A stretch of DNA of 57,458 nucleotides, from positions 1 through 57,458 of the forward strand of contig NZ_RJLN01000035.1 in assembly GCF_003725545.1 (NCBI RefSeq). The letters run 5' to 3'. How positions within the stretch are numbered: the first letter of the stretch is position 1; every line of letters starts with the position of its first letter. Below, one piece after another: positions 16,353 to 25,996 of the stretch. The DNA is from Micromonospora solifontis (GTDB taxonomy: Bacteria; Actinomycetota; Actinomycetes; Mycobacteriales; Micromonosporaceae). Made by a program: the position numbers and the translations under genes. The notes under the pieces were generated by a model. It did not search any database, was not told where the DNA came from, and worked only from the letters and a program-made list of their open reading frames with translations.

Positions 16353-17653
16353 CCGAACACCTTCCGCACCTGCTCGAGACCGGCCACCAGCGCGTCGATC
16401 TCCTCCGTCGTGGTGTACAGGTAGAACGAGGCCCGGGTCATCGCCGGCACGCCGAAGCGGGTGCACACCGGCTTCGCGCAGTGATGTCCCACCCGCACCT
16501 GCACACCGAGCGAGTCGAGCACCTGCCCGACGTCGTGCGGGTGCACGTCGCCGAGCGCGAAGGAGATCGTTCCCCCCCGGCCGACCGGCACGTTCGGGCC
16601 GAAGATCCGCAGCCCCGGCACGGTGGCGAGGGCGTCCAGCGCGTACGCCGTCAGCTCCTTCTCGTGCCACTGGATGGCGCGCATCCCGATCCCGCTGAGG
16701 TAGTCCACCGCCGCGCCCAGCGCCACCGCCTCGGCGATCGGCGGGGTGCCCGCCTCGAACCGGGCCGGCGGCGCGGCGAACGTGGACCGCGCCATCGACA
16801 CCGTCTCGATCATCGAGCCGCCGCCCATGACCGGCGGCATCGCGGCGAGCAGCTCGCCCCGCCCCCACAACACGCCGATGCCGGTCGGGGCGCACATCTT
16901 GTGGCCGGTGAAGACGATGAAGTCGGCGTCGTAGTCGACCACGTCCATCGGCATGTGTGGCACCGACTGGGAGCAGTCGAGCAGCAGCAGGGCGCCCACC
17001 TCACGGACCCGCTCGGTGATCCGCGCGGTGGCGTTGACCGTGCCGAGGATGTTGGAGGTGTGCACCAGCGAGACGATCTTCGTCCGCTCGGTGACCAGCT
17101 CCGCCAGCCCGGACTCGTCGAGCCGGCCGTGGTCGGTGACCGGGAACCAGCGCAGGGTCGCGCCGGTCCGCTCCGCGAGGAGCTGCCACGGGACGATGTT
17201 CGAGTGGTGCTCCATCTCGGAGATCACGATCTCGTCGCCGGGCCCGATCCGGAACCGCGGGTCGGCGTCGGGACGCAGCGAGGCGTTGGAGAACGCGTAC
17301 ACCACGATGTTGATCGCCTCGGTGGAGTTCTTGGTGAACACCACCTCGTCCACGCTCGGCGCGTTGATGAACGTCGCGACCTTCGCCCGCGCCCCCTCGT
17401 ACGCCTCGGTCGCCTCGGTGCCGAGGGTGTGCACCGAGCGCGACACGTTGGCGTTGTGCCGGGCGTAGTGCTCGGCGAGCACGTCGAGCACCTGGCGCGG
17501 CTTGTGCGAGGTGTTGGCGCTGTCGAGATAGACCAGCGGGTGGCCGTTGACCTCCCGGTCCAGGATCGGGAAGTCGGCCCGCACCCGCGCCACGTCGAAG
17601 CGGGGCACGTCGTCGTACTGCGGCATGCCCGCCGGGATCGCGATCGAGGTCAT
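16349..17653 (-). CDS. sufS: Cysteine desulfurase SufS
   Basis: The 434-residue PLP enzyme is group II: PLP-binding Lys252 lies in FTGHKMCAP, the aldimine-stacking histidine in EMEHHSN (149-150), and the catalytic Cys392 in RVGHHCAKP with the short loop typical of SufS. It removes sulfur from cysteine as a persulfide and hands it to SufU. ATG at 17653 lies 10 bases after the sufC stop. It is followed by the relay mini-ORF and sufU. Confidence 0.96.
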   Translation of the reverse strand: MTSIAIPAGMPQYDDVPRFDVARVRADFPILDREVNGHPLVYLDSANTSHKPRQVLDVLAEHYARHNANVSRSVHTLGTEATEAYEGARAKVATFINAPSVDEVVFTKNSTEAINIVVYAFSNASLRPDADPRFRIGPGDEIVISEMEHHSNIVPWQLLAERTGATLRWFPVTDHGRLDESGLAELVTERTKIVSLVHTSNILGTVNATARITERVREVGALLLLDCSQSVPHMPMDVVDYDADFIVFTGHKMCAPTGIGVLWGRGELLAAMPPVMGGGSMIETVSMARSTFAAPPARFEAGTPPIAEAVALGAAVDYLSGIGMRAIQWHEKELTAYALDALATVPGLRIFGPNVPVGRGGTISFALGDVHPHDVGQVLDSLGVQVRVGHHCAKPVCTRFGVPAMTRASFYLYTTTEEIDALVAGLEQVRKVFG

Positions 17654-17663
17654 CGGGTGCTCG

Positions 17664-18437
17664 CTAGGCCCGCGCCGAACCGGCCCCGGCGACGTACCGC
17701 TCGTAGCCCTCTTCCTCGAGCTTGTCGGCCAGCTCCGGGCCGCCCTGCTCGACGATCCGGCCGGCGACGAAGACGTGTACGAAGTCGGGCTTGATGTAGC
17801 GCAGGATGCGGGTGTAGTGGGTGATCAGCAGCAGGCCGGTGTCGCCGGTGTCGCGGACCCGGTTGACGCCCTCGCTGACCACGCGCAGCGCGTCCACGTC
17901 GAGGCCGGAGTCGGTCTCGTCGAGGATGGCCATCCGCGGCTTGAGCAGCTCCAGCTGCACGATCTCGTGCCGCTTCTTCTCGCCGCCGGAGAAGCCCTCG
18001 TTGACGTTGCGCTGGGCGAACGCCGGGTCCATCTGGAGCTTCTCCATGGCGCCGCGCAGCTCACCGGCCCAGGTGCGCAGCTTGGGCGCCTCGCCGTCGA
18101 TGGCGGTCTTGGCGGTACGCAGGAAGTTGGCCACGGAGACGCCGGGCACCTCGACCGGGTACTGCATGGCCAGGAAGAGGCCGGCGCGGGCCCGCTCGTC
18201 GACGGACATGGCCAGCACGTCCTCGCCGTCGAGGGTCACCGAGCCGCCGGTGATCTCGTACTTGGGGTGACCGGCGATCGAGTACGCCAGGGTGGACTTG
18301 CCGGAGCCGTTCGGGCCCATGATGGCGTGGGTCTCGCCCGACTTCACGGTCAGGTCGACCCCGGCCAGGATCGGCTTGAGCTCACCCTCGGGCAGCTTGA
18401 CCGACACCTTCAGGTCGCGGATCTCCAGGGTGCTCAT
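17664..18437 (-). CDS. sufC: Fe-S assembly ATPase SufC
   Basis: The 257-residue ABC-type ATPase has Walker A GPNGSGKST (41-49), signature SGGEKKRHE (~150) and Walker B MAILDETDSGLD, all characteristic of SufC. It binds SufB and SufD and powers cluster assembly; it is not a transporter. Its ATG overlaps the stop of the Rieske gene by one base (TGATG), so it is coupled to it. Confidence 0.96.
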   Translation of the reverse strand: MSTLEIRDLKVSVKLPEGELKPILAGVDLTVKSGETHAIMGPNGSGKSTLAYSIAGHPKYEITGGSVTLDGEDVLAMSVDERARAGLFLAMQYPVEVPGVSVANFLRTAKTAIDGEAPKLRTWAGELRGAMEKLQMDPAFAQRNVNEGFSGGEKKRHEIVQLELLKPRMAILDETDSGLDVDALRVVSEGVNRVRDTGDTGLLLITHYTRILRYIKPDFVHVFVAGRIVEQGGPELADKLEEEGYERYVAGAGSARA

Positions 18438-18763
18438 CAGCGGGTCACTCCATTGCTCGGCGTCAGGCTGACGTAGATGTCGCCGTCGCGGACTTCGACG
18501 GGATAGACGGGAACGGGTTCGGTCGCGGGCAGCCCGGTGGGCTCACCAGTACGCAGGTCGAAACGGGAACCGTGCAGCCAGCATTCCAGCGTGCAACCCT
18601 CGACCTCGCCCTCGGAGAGCGGCACCGCGGCGTGCGAGCACTCGTCGTACACGGCGTAGAAGTTGTCGTCCTCGCCGTGCACGATGGCGAGCTGGGTGCC
18701 GTCGACGTCGGCGCTGATCACGGTGCCCTTCGGCACGTCCTCGGTCGAACAGATCTTGATCAT
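18437..18763 (-). CDS. Rieske-type ferredoxin in the suf operon
   Basis: The 108-residue protein is a soluble Rieske domain with cluster ligands Cys42-x-His44 (ECSHAAV) and Cys61-x2-His64 (CWLHGSRF). It lacks the extra cysteines of the bc1 type, so it resembles the ferredoxins of aromatic-ring dioxygenases. Its position between sufD and sufC, with one-base TGATG overlaps at both ends, is common in actinobacterial suf operons and implies a role as electron donor or carrier in Fe-S assembly. The exact role is not settled for the family. Confidence 0.93.
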   Translation of the reverse strand: MIKICSTEDVPKGTVISADVDGTQLAIVHGEDDNFYAVYDECSHAAVPLSEGEVEGCTLECWLHGSRFDLRTGEPTGLPATEPVPVYPVEVRDGDIYVSLTPSNGVTR

Positions 18764-19908
18764 CAGGCGCCTGCCTTGGTGAGGCGGGCCTCGATCGCGT
18801 CGCCGAGCCGCTCGCGCAGCTCCTCGACCGGGATCTTGTTGATCAGCTCGGCGAAGAACCCCCGGACCACCAGGCGGCGGGCCTCCTCCGCCGGGATGCC
18901 GCGGGCCATCAGGTAGAAGAGCTGCTCGTCGTCGAACCGGCCGGTCGCGCTCGCGTGCCCGGCACCGGCGATCTCGCCGGTCTCGATCTCCAGGTTGGGG
19001 ACCGAGTCCGCCCGCGCGCCGTCGGTCAGCAGCAGGTTCCGGTTGATCTCGTACGTGTCGGTGCCGGTGGCCTCGGCCCGGATCAGCACGTCACCGACCC
19101 AGACGGTGCGCGCGCTGTCGCCCTGCAGGGCGCCCCGGTAGCCGACGTAGCTGCGGCAGTCCGGCACGGTGTGGTCCACCAACTGCCGGTGCTCCAGGTG
19201 CTGCCCGGAGTCGGCGAAGTAGAGGCCGTACAGCTCGGCCTCGCCGCCGCGGCCGGCGTACTCCACCGAGGTGTACTGCCGGACCAGGTCGCCACCGAGG
19301 CTGACCTGCACGTGGATCACCTTGGCGTCCCGGCCCAGCTTGACCTTGAGGTGCTGCGCCTGCACGGCGTCGTCGGCCCAGTCGGCGACGGTGACCAGGG
19401 TGAGCTTCGCGCCGTCGGCCACCGCCACCTCGACGTTGTCGGCGAGGGTGGCGGAGCCGGCGTGCTCCAGCACCAGGGTCACCTCGGCGAACCGGCCCAC
19501 CTCGACGAAGGTGTGGCCGAAGGCGGGCGCGTCGACGCCCTCGCCGACCACCCGCAGGCTCACCGGGGCGGTGACCACCGCGTCGGCGGCGACGCGCACC
19601 AGCAGCGCCTGCTCGAACCCGCCGTACGCCAGCGCGCTGACCCGGTCGAACGGGGTGAGCACGCTGCCCACCCGCGGGTCGTCCCGGCCGATCCGGTCGG
19701 CGGTGACGCCCTCGGGCAGGTCGGCGTACTCGTGCCGGACCGTGCCGGTGGCGACCGGCGCCCCGTCGCCGACCAGACCGCGGAGGCGCTTGAGCGGGGT
19801 GAAGCGCCACTCCTCCTCCAGGCCGGTCAGGGCCGGGAAGTCGGCGACGTCGTACGAGCGGAGCGCCTGCGACTTGGTCGCGGGCGGCGCGGAAGCCTGG
19901 GTAGTCAT
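18763..19908 (-). CDS. sufD: Fe-S assembly scaffold protein SufD
   Basis: The 381-residue protein is a SufB/SufD beta-helix scaffold. The C-terminal region with GAGHASATGRFDDEQLFYLMARGIPAEEARRL carries the conserved histidine and the SufC-binding helix region. The N-terminal half is shorter and more variable, as usual for SufD. It partners SufB and SufC in the SufBC2D complex. The ATG lies 85 bp after the sufB stop, a gap that holds a strong hairpin, and its stop overlaps the Rieske start. Confidence 0.94.
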   Translation of the reverse strand: MTTQASAPPATKSQALRSYDVADFPALTGLEEEWRFTPLKRLRGLVGDGAPVATGTVRHEYADLPEGVTADRIGRDDPRVGSVLTPFDRVSALAYGGFEQALLVRVAADAVVTAPVSLRVVGEGVDAPAFGHTFVEVGRFAEVTLVLEHAGSATLADNVEVAVADGAKLTLVTVADWADDAVQAQHLKVKLGRDAKVIHVQVSLGGDLVRQYTSVEYAGRGGEAELYGLYFADSGQHLEHRQLVDHTVPDCRSYVGYRGALQGDSARTVWVGDVLIRAEATGTDTYEINRNLLLTDGARADSVPNLEIETGEIAGAGHASATGRFDDEQLFYLMARGIPAEEARRLVVRGFFAELINKIPVEELRERLGDAIEARLTKAGA

Positions 19909-19957
19909 CTCTTCCTTGGTCTGTCTGTTCCGGGACGACGAGTTCTGGACCTGGGAC

Positions 19958-19982
19958 GGCGGGCCGGGGTCACCGGCCCGCC
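19958..19982 (-). terminator. Intercistronic hairpin between sufB and sufD
   Basis: Perfect 10 bp GC arms (GGCGGGCCGG / CCGGCCCGCC) around GGTCA sit 11 bp after the sufB stop and ~50 bp before sufD. No T-run. It is more likely a partial terminator or an mRNA-stabilising end that raises SufB over SufD than a complete stop, because sufD-C-S-U-T have no other evident promoter. Confidence 0.5.
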
Positions 19983-19993
19983 ACGCGGCGGCG

Positions 19994-21424
19994 TCAGCCG
20001 ACCGCGCCCTCCATCTGCAGCTCGATCAGGCGGTTGAGCTCCAGCGCGTACTCCATCGGGAGCTCCTTGGCGATCGGCTCGATGAAGCCGCGCACGATCA
20101 TCGCCATCGCCTCGTCCTCGCTCAGGCCCCGGCTCATCAGGTAGAAGAGCTGGTCCTCGCTGACCTTGGAGACGGTCGCCTCGTGCCCCATCGACACGTC
20201 GTCCTCACGGATGTCGACGTACGGGTAGGTGTCGGAGCGGGAGATGGTGTCCACCAGCAGGGCGTCGCACTTGACCGTGCTCCGGCTGTTGGTCGAGCCC
20301 TCCAGCACCTGCACCAGGCCCCGGTAGGAGGTGCGGCCGCCGCCCCGGGCGATCGACTTCGACACGATGGTCGAGGAGGTGTGCGGCGCGGCGTGCACCA
20401 TCTTGGCGCCGGCGTCCTGGTGCTGGCCCTCGCCGGCCATCGCCACCGAGAGCACCTCGCCCTTGGCGTGCTCGCCGGTCATGTAGACCGCCGGGTACTT
20501 CATGGTCACCTTGGAGCCGATGTTGCCGTCGATCCACTCCATGGTGGCGCCCTCGTGGCAGACGGCGCGCTTGGTGACCAGGTTGTAGACGTTGTTCGAC
20601 CAGTTCTGGATGGTCGTGTAGCGGCAGCGGGCGTTCTTCTTGACGATGATCTCCACCACGGCGCTGTGCAGCGAGTCCGAGGAGTAGATGGGCGCGGTGC
20701 AGCCCTCGACGTAGTGCACGTACGCGCCCTCGTCGACGATGATCAGCGTCCGCTCGAACTGGCCCATGTTCTCCGTGTTGATCCGGAAGTAGGCCTGCAG
20801 CGGGATCTCGACGTGCACGCCCTTCGGCACGTAGATGAACGAGCCACCGGACCAGACGGAGGTGTTCAGCGCGGCGAACTTGTTGTCGCCGACCGGGATC
20901 ACCGTGCCGAAGTACTCCTTGAAGAGGTCCTCGTGCTCCTTGAGGGCGGTGTCGGTGTCGAGGAAGACGACGCCCTGCTCCTCGAGGTCCTCACGGATCT
21001 TGTGGTAGACGACCTCGGACTCGTACTGCGCCGCGACACCGGCGATCAGCCGCTGCTTCTCCGCCTCGGGGATGCCCAGCTTGTCGTAGGTGTTCTTGAT
21101 GTCCTCGGGCAGGTCCTCCCAGCTGGTGGCCTGCTTCTCGGTGGACCGGACGAAGTACTTGATGTTGTCGAAGTCGATCCCGGTGAGGTCCGCGCCCCAG
21201 GCCGGCATCGGCTTGCGCCCGAACAGCCGCAGGCCCTTCAGTCGCAGGTCGAGCATCCAGGCCGGCTCGTTCTTCTTGGCCGAGATGTCCCGCACCACCG
21301 CCTCGTTCAGGCCGCGCTGGGCGGACGCCCCCGCGACGTCGGGGTCGGCCCAGCCGTACTCGTAACGACCGAGGGCGGCGAGCTGCTCCTCCTGGGTCAG
21401 GGGCTGGACGATCTGCTCGGTCAT
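19994..21424 (-). CDS. sufB: Fe-S assembly scaffold protein SufB
   Basis: The 476-residue protein has the highly conserved SufB core, including [20 protein letters not shown], the YVEGCTAP motif with the cluster-assembly cysteine and the C-terminal [19 protein letters not shown] segment that contacts SufC. It is the main Fe-S scaffold. Its ATG overlaps the sufR stop (ATGA), so regulator and scaffold are coupled. Confidence 0.96.
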   Translation of the reverse strand: MTEQIVQPLTQEEQLAALGRYEYGWADPDVAGASAQRGLNEAVVRDISAKKNEPAWMLDLRLKGLRLFGRKPMPAWGADLTGIDFDNIKYFVRSTEKQATSWEDLPEDIKNTYDKLGIPEAEKQRLIAGVAAQYESEVVYHKIREDLEEQGVVFLDTDTALKEHEDLFKEYFGTVIPVGDNKFAALNTSVWSGGSFIYVPKGVHVEIPLQAYFRINTENMGQFERTLIIVDEGAYVHYVEGCTAPIYSSDSLHSAVVEIIVKKNARCRYTTIQNWSNNVYNLVTKRAVCHEGATMEWIDGNIGSKVTMKYPAVYMTGEHAKGEVLSVAMAGEGQHQDAGAKMVHAAPHTSSTIVSKSIARGGGRTSYRGLVQVLEGSTNSRSTVKCDALLVDTISRSDTYPYVDIREDDVSMGHEATVSKVSEDQLFYLMSRGLSEDEAMAMIVRGFIEPIAKELPMEYALELNRLIELQMEGAVG

Positions 21425-22161
21425 CTATCTGTCCTCACAGTGGTGACGGTGTTACGGGACTGGGCGGGGATGTGCGTGGTGCACACCCCGTCGCCGTGCG
21501 CGATGGTGGCCAGACGCTGCACGTGGGAGCCGACCAGACGGGAGATGACCGCCGTCTCGGCCTCGCACAGCTGGGGAAACTCGGCGGCCACGTGCGCCAC
21601 CGGGCAGTGGTGCTGGCAGAGCTGGCCGCCGGAGGCGATCGTGGACGCGTTGGCAGCGTAGCCCTCGGCGGTAAGCGCCCCGGCGAGTGCCTCCGCCCGG
21701 GCCAGCGGGTCGTCGCCGGCGTCCTCCATGGCGGAGCGGCAGCGCTCCTCCAGCGCCGCCACCTGCTCGGCGGCGAACGACTCGACCGCGTGCGGGCCGC
21801 CGCTCCGGGCGATCCAGCGCAGCGCGGCGGTGGCGATGTTGTCGTAGAGGTGGGTGCCGCAGCGCACCCGGGCCGCCTCGGTCAGCACGAAGACCTTGGC
21901 CGGCCGGCCCCGGCCCCGGCTGCCGCGTACGGCCTGCTCCCGGGCGACCACGTCGCCGTCGGCGAGCATCGCGTCGAGGTGGCGGCGGATCGCGGCCGGG
22001 CTGAGCCCGAGCGCCGAGCCGAGCTGGGCGGCGGTGGTCGCCCCCCGCTCCAGCAGCAGCTGGGTGACCCGGTCCCGGGTGGACCGGTCCGCGGGCGTGG
22101 CCCCGTTGGCGACCGGTGCGGTCGCCGGGAGCTGCTCGGAGAGCGCCGCCGCGTTTTTCAC
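21421..22161 (-). CDS. sufR: SufR-type Fe-S-sensing transcriptional regulator
   Basis: The 246-residue protein has an N-terminal winged helix ([32 protein letters not shown]) and a C-terminal region with the clustered cysteines [11 protein letters not shown] and PQLCEAE, the expected ligands of a regulatory Fe-S cluster. In related bacteria holo-SufR represses the suf operon and apo-SufR releases it. The GTG start at 22161 (VKN...) fits the family; a TTG start 12 codons earlier is possible. It is the first gene of the suf operon and probably autoregulated through the palindromic DNA around its start. Confidence 0.9.
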   Translation of the reverse strand: MKNAAALSEQLPATAPVANGATPADRSTRDRVTQLLLERGATTAAQLGSALGLSPAAIRRHLDAMLADGDVVAREQAVRGSRGRGRPAKVFVLTEAARVRCGTHLYDNIATAALRWIARSGGPHAVESFAAEQVAALEERCRSAMEDAGDDPLARAEALAGALTAEGYAANASTIASGGQLCQHHCPVAHVAAEFPQLCEAETAVISRLVGSHVQRLATIAHGDGVCTTHIPAQSRNTVTTVRTDR

Positions 22162-22180
22162 AACGGCAACGTTACGTAAT
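22161..22180. promoter_or_regulatory. Candidate SufR operator
   Basis: CAACGGCAACGTTA (22161-22174) fits a CAAC-N6-GTTR pattern and is followed by the palindrome TTACGTAA (22172-22179). It overlaps the sufR start region and faces the divergent ctaA gene. From memory, and unverified, a CAAC-N6-GTTG operator has been described for a Streptomyces SufR. Confidence 0.4.
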
Positions 22181-22277
22181 TCGTCGAGGGGCCGCAAACC
22201 CGGGGTCCGGTGATCCCGACCACCGGTCCGGCGGAGTCACCCGATCGGGATCCACTACGGTGCGTAGGATTCGCTCC

Positions 22278-23222
22278 GTGAAGCCTTCCGTCCGGTTCCC
22301 GGTCACCTCGACGCTGCTGGCGCGCCTCGCGTACACCTCGATCATCGCGAACGTGGCGATCGTGGTCACCGGCGGGGGTGTCCGGCTCACCCGCTCCGGG
22401 CTCGGCTGCCCGACCTGGCCCAGGTGCACCGACGAGTCGTACACCACCACCCCGGAGATGGGCGTCAACGGGGTGATCGAGTTCGGCAACCGGCTGCTCA
22501 CCTTCGTGGTGGGGATCATCGCGCTGGCCGTGGTGCTCGGCGTGCTCGCCCAACGCCCCCGCCGCCGCGGGCTGCTGCCGCTCTCGGTCGCCGTGCTCCT
22601 GGGCATCCCCGCGCAGGCGGTGATCGGCGGGATCACCGTGCTGACCCACCTCAACCCGTGGGTGGTCGGGCTGCACTTCCTCGCCTCGATGGTGGTGATC
22701 GCCGCCGCGTACGCCCTGTGGCGGCGGATCGTGGAGCCGGACGGGCCGGCGACGCCCACCGTGCCCGCGCCGCTGCGTACCCTCGCCCTGCTCACCACCC
22801 TGGTGAGCGCGGCGGTCCTGGTGGTCGGCACCTGGGTGACCGGCAGCGGCCCGCACGCCGGCGACCAGGGCGCGGCCCGCAACGGGCTCGACCCGGAGGC
22901 GATCTCCCAGGTCCACGCCGACGGGGTGTTCCTGCTGATCGGCCTCTCGGTGGCGCTGGTCCTCGCGTTCCGGGCGGTCGGCGCGGCGCGGGCCGCCCGC
23001 GCCGCCGCGCTGCTGGTCGCGGTCGAACTGGGCCAGGGCCTGATCGGCTTCGTGCAGTACTTCACCCACCTGCCGGTCGTCCTGGTCGCCGCGCACATGC
23101 TCGGCTCCTGCCTGGTGCTGCTGGCCAGCCTGGCGGTGCTCTGGTCGACCCGCGAGCGCCGGCCGGTCGCGCCGCCCGCGCGGCCGGCGCCGGCCGCCGA
23201 ACCGGTCACCGCGGTCGCCTGA
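22278..23222 (+). CDS. ctaA: Heme A synthase (COX15/CtaA)
   Basis: The 314-residue membrane protein has about eight helices in two related halves, with the extracytoplasmic loop TRSGLGCPTWPRC (a conserved Cys pair), heme-ligand histidines in GLHFLAS, SQVHADGV and AAHMLGS, and TGSGPHAGDQGA between the halves. It oxidises the heme O methyl group to formyl, giving heme A for cytochrome c oxidase. GTG at 22278 is chosen; ctaB, which makes its substrate, lies 3.4 kb downstream. Divergent from the suf operon across a ~115 bp shared promoter region. Confidence 0.93.
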   Translation: MKPSVRFPVTSTLLARLAYTSIIANVAIVVTGGGVRLTRSGLGCPTWPRCTDESYTTTPEMGVNGVIEFGNRLLTFVVGIIALAVVLGVLAQRPRRRGLLPLSVAVLLGIPAQAVIGGITVLTHLNPWVVGLHFLASMVVIAAAYALWRRIVEPDGPATPTVPAPLRTLALLTTLVSAAVLVVGTWVTGSGPHAGDQGAARNGLDPEAISQVHADGVFLLIGLSVALVLAFRAVGAARAARAAALLVAVELGQGLIGFVQYFTHLPVVLVAAHMLGSCLVLLASLAVLWSTRERRPVAPPARPAPAAEPVTAVA

Positions 23223-23311
23223 CCCCACACCGGGACACCGCGCCCGGCGTTAACCCCGGGACCGGGCGGGAACCCGGCGGCGGAGACATCCGTACGCCGA
23301 GGGGAGCGCCC

Positions 23312-24985
23312 GTGACCACCAGAGGGCTGTCCACCGCCGTACCGCAGCGGCTCACCCCCGTGGCCGGCGCGCCGCTGTGGTGCGACGCGCGGGACTTCGG
23401 GCTCACCGGCGACGGGGTGACCAACGACCAGCCAGCGCTCTCCGCCCTGGTGGACCGGCTCGGCGACGGGTACGCGGCGGACGGCCGGGCCCGGGTGATC
23501 TGGTGCCCACCGGGGATCTACTCGATCCGGGACGCCGGCACCGTGTGGCGCAGCGGGGTGTCCCTGATCGGCGCGGGCCCGGCGGCGACCCGCTTCCTGC
23601 TGAGCAACGAGGGCAACCGGGCCGACCCGGTGCCGCTGGCGTACTGGACGGTGCTGCAGCACGGAGCCAGCCGGGAGCGGCACATCGCCGACTGCACCTT
23701 CGCCGACTTCGAGATCGACGGCTCCGGGGTGGGCCAGGTCCAGTACTGCTACCTCGCCAAGGGACTGGGCATCCAGTACATGGTCCGGGGGGTGTTCCGG
23801 AACCTCTACATCCACCACACCGGGGCGAGCGGTCTCGGCTGCGACTTTCTCCAGGACAGCCTGATCGACGGGGTGGTCGCGGTGGGCTGCGGCCGGCTGG
23901 ACAACGGGGTGGAGATGGGCGGCGCCGGCATCGGCGTCGGGGTCGGCGGCTGGGGTGAGGTGGAGCGGCTCACCATCGCCAACTGCACCACCGTCGGCAA
24001 CGGCACCAACGGGATCTTCCTTGAGCTGCAGAAGGACTGGTGGCCGCCACCGCGCGGCTACCGCATCATCGGCTGCCACAGCCAGGCCAACCGGTTCGGC
24101 ATCTCCGACTGGGGCACCGACGGGCTGATCGTCTCGTCCTGCACGCTCAGCGACAACCTGGAGGCCGGCTTCGACGTCTCGGCCAACGGCACGGCCGGGA
24201 TCGCCGGGCGCGGCGGGCTGCTGACCGACTGCGTCATCGACTGCAACGTCGGGGACGGGATCAGCATGGGCGACTCCCCCGGGCCGTACACGATCCGGGG
24301 CAACCGGATCAGCCGCAACGGCGGGTACGGGTACCACGAGCACGACCTGGGGCGCGGCTTCGTCGGCGCGGCCGACGACGTGGTGATCGACGGCAACGAG
24401 ATCTGGGAGAACGGGCTCGACGGCATCCGGATCGACCGGCCGATGACCGATGCCATGGTGGTGAACAACCGGATCCGCAACAACGGCCGCCGGTGCGCGC
24501 CGGCGGCGAGCGGGGCCGGCGAGTCGGTGCGCTACGGCGACCGGAAGATGGTCGACGCCGGGGCGCACTGGCCGGCCGACGGGCACCGGGGGAAGGTCGT
24601 GCGGATCGGCACGCGCAGCGCCGTGGTAGTCGCGAACACCGACACCGAGCTGACCCTCGCCGCGGTACGGCCGGACTCGCCCACCGGGTGGAACGAGGAC
24701 ACCCCGCCCCCCGGCGCCCGGTACGAGCTGCCGGGCCCCCCGCCGGTCCGGGCCGGGATCACCGTCAACGCCCCGTTCGACTCCGCCACCGTGCGGGCCA
24801 ACCGGATCTGGGACCACCGGGACGACCAGACCCAGACGTACGGGCTGTGGGTCACCGACCGGGGCAGCTGCCTGTCCTGCCGGGTGGAGGAGAACGACCT
24901 CGTCGGCAACGCCGAGGGTGCGGTGCGCCTCGACACCCCGCCGGTGGGCGGCCACTGGCGGCGCAACCACCAGCACGCGGACTGA
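23312..24985 (+). CDS. Right-handed parallel beta-helix protein (pectate-lyase-like)
   Basis: The 557-residue protein starts with DARDFGLTGDGVTNDQPALSALVDRL, the N-terminal module of pectate-lyase superfamily/tail-spike-like beta-helices. A series of ~23-residue coils follows (e.g. FEIDGSGVGQVQYCYLAKG, GNRISRNGGYGYHEHDLG, GNEIWENGLDGIRI), with frequent Asn and Cys in the turns. I see no signal peptide or membrane helix, so it may be cytoplasmic or exported by another route. The GTG start has the site GAGGGGAG upstream. Enzymatic activity cannot be assigned: carbohydrate lyase, epimerase or structural roles are all possible. It lies between the heme A genes, convergent with an ATP-grasp gene. 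Confidence 0.85.
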   Translation: MTTRGLSTAVPQRLTPVAGAPLWCDARDFGLTGDGVTNDQPALSALVDRLGDGYAADGRARVIWCPPGIYSIRDAGTVWRSGVSLIGAGPAATRFLLSNEGNRADPVPLAYWTVLQHGASRERHIADCTFADFEIDGSGVGQVQYCYLAKGLGIQYMVRGVFRNLYIHHTGASGLGCDFLQDSLIDGVVAVGCGRLDNGVEMGGAGIGVGVGGWGEVERLTIANCTTVGNGTNGIFLELQKDWWPPPRGYRIIGCHSQANRFGISDWGTDGLIVSSCTLSDNLEAGFDVSANGTAGIAGRGGLLTDCVIDCNVGDGISMGDSPGPYTIRGNRISRNGGYGYHEHDLGRGFVGAADDVVIDGNEIWENGLDGIRIDRPMTDAMVVNNRIRNNGRRCAPAASGAGESVRYGDRKMVDAGAHWPADGHRGKVVRIGTRSAVVVANTDTELTLAAVRPDSPTGWNEDTPPPGARYELPGPPPVRAGITVNAPFDSATVRANRIWDHRDDQTQTYGLWVTDRGSCLSCRVEENDLVGNAEGAVRLDTPPVGGHWRRNHQHAD

Positions 24986-25075
24986 CCACGCCGGTTGGAT
25001 GGTCGCCGCGGGACGCGGCAACCGGTGGCCGCCACCGGCCCCCGGCGGCCCCGAGCTGCGGCGACCCGCCGTCGA

Positions 25076-25990
25076 TCAGCGGTTGAGGTGGCTGGCGATC
25101 GCCGCGGCGAGGCGCTCGGGGGCGCCGTCGGCGTACCCGATGAACAGGCTGGGCTCGGTGAGTTCCAGCTCGACCAGGACGGGCGCGCCGTCCCGGCCGG
25201 GGATCAGGTCGACCCGGGCGTAGAGCAGCCGGTCCGTGCCGCCCGGGACCACGGCGAGGGTCTTCGCCGCAGTGTCGAGCTGCTCGGGGGTGGCCGCCCG
25301 GGCGTCGATCCGCTCCTCCTTGTAGAGCTCGGCCACGCCCAGGTCGGGGCCGGTCAGCATCGGCCCCTTGCGGATCGCGTGGCTGAACGCCAGGCCGTCC
25401 GGCCCGGCCAGGAAGAGCAGCGCGGTCTCCCCGGCGGTGTCCACCGCCGACAGGTACGGCTGGACCATGGTGACCCGGCCGGCGGTCGAGAGCCGCCGGA
25501 CGTGCGCCACGGCCAACTCCCGGTGCTCCGGGTCGGCCAGGTCGTACCGCCCGGTGTCCTGGCTGCCCGCGCTGACCGCCGGCTTGAGCACGATCTCGCC
25601 GGAGTCGGCCGGCGGGGTCCAGCTCTCCCCCGGCGCGACCCAGGTGGTCGGCACGGTCGGCACGCCCGCCGCGGAGAGCTCGGCGAGGTAGCGCTTGTCC
25701 GTGTTCCAGGCGACCACGTCGGCCGGGTTGACCAGGCGCGGGACGGTACGGGCCCAGGCGACGAACTCGTCGCGGCGCAGCGCGTAGTCCCAGGGCGAGC
25801 GGAGCACGACCAGGTCGTACCGGGACCAGTCCACGGCCGGGTCGTCCCAGCGGGCCGGCTCGGCGGTGATGCCCCGGGCGGCGAGCGGGCCGGACACGAG
25901 CCGGTCGTCCGGGTCGAGGTCGGGCAGGGCGGAGCAGGTGACGAGAGCGACCCGGGGTTTCCCCCGGGTCGACTGGTGGTGGTTGGTCAA
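25076..25990 (-). CDS. ATP-grasp ligase-like protein
   Basis: The 304-residue protein fits the COG0189-type ATP-grasp family: an N-terminal domain (PRVALVTCSALPDLDPDD), the region VVAWNTDKRYLAELSAAGVP, ATP-binding GEIVLKPAVSAGSQDTGRY near residue 165, and a C-terminal metal-binding region VLVELELTEPSLFIGYADG, where Glu residues ligate Mg. Related proteins include the cycloserine-forming DcsG and RimK-like ligases, so it probably forms an amide bond between a carboxylate and an amine. TTG at 25990 is the most reasonable start. The small unknown gene upstream on the same strand ends 6 bases earlier, so the two are likely one operon. Confidence 0.85.
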   Translation of the reverse strand: MTNHHQSTRGKPRVALVTCSALPDLDPDDRLVSGPLAARGITAEPARWDDPAVDWSRYDLVVLRSPWDYALRRDEFVAWARTVPRLVNPADVVAWNTDKRYLAELSAAGVPTVPTTWVAPGESWTPPADSGEIVLKPAVSAGSQDTGRYDLADPEHRELAVAHVRRLSTAGRVTMVQPYLSAVDTAGETALLFLAGPDGLAFSHAIRKGPMLTGPDLGVAELYKEERIDARAATPEQLDTAAKTLAVVPGGTDRLLYARVDLIPGRDGAPVLVELELTEPSLFIGYADGAPERLAAAIASHLNR

Positions 25991-25996
25991 TTTATG

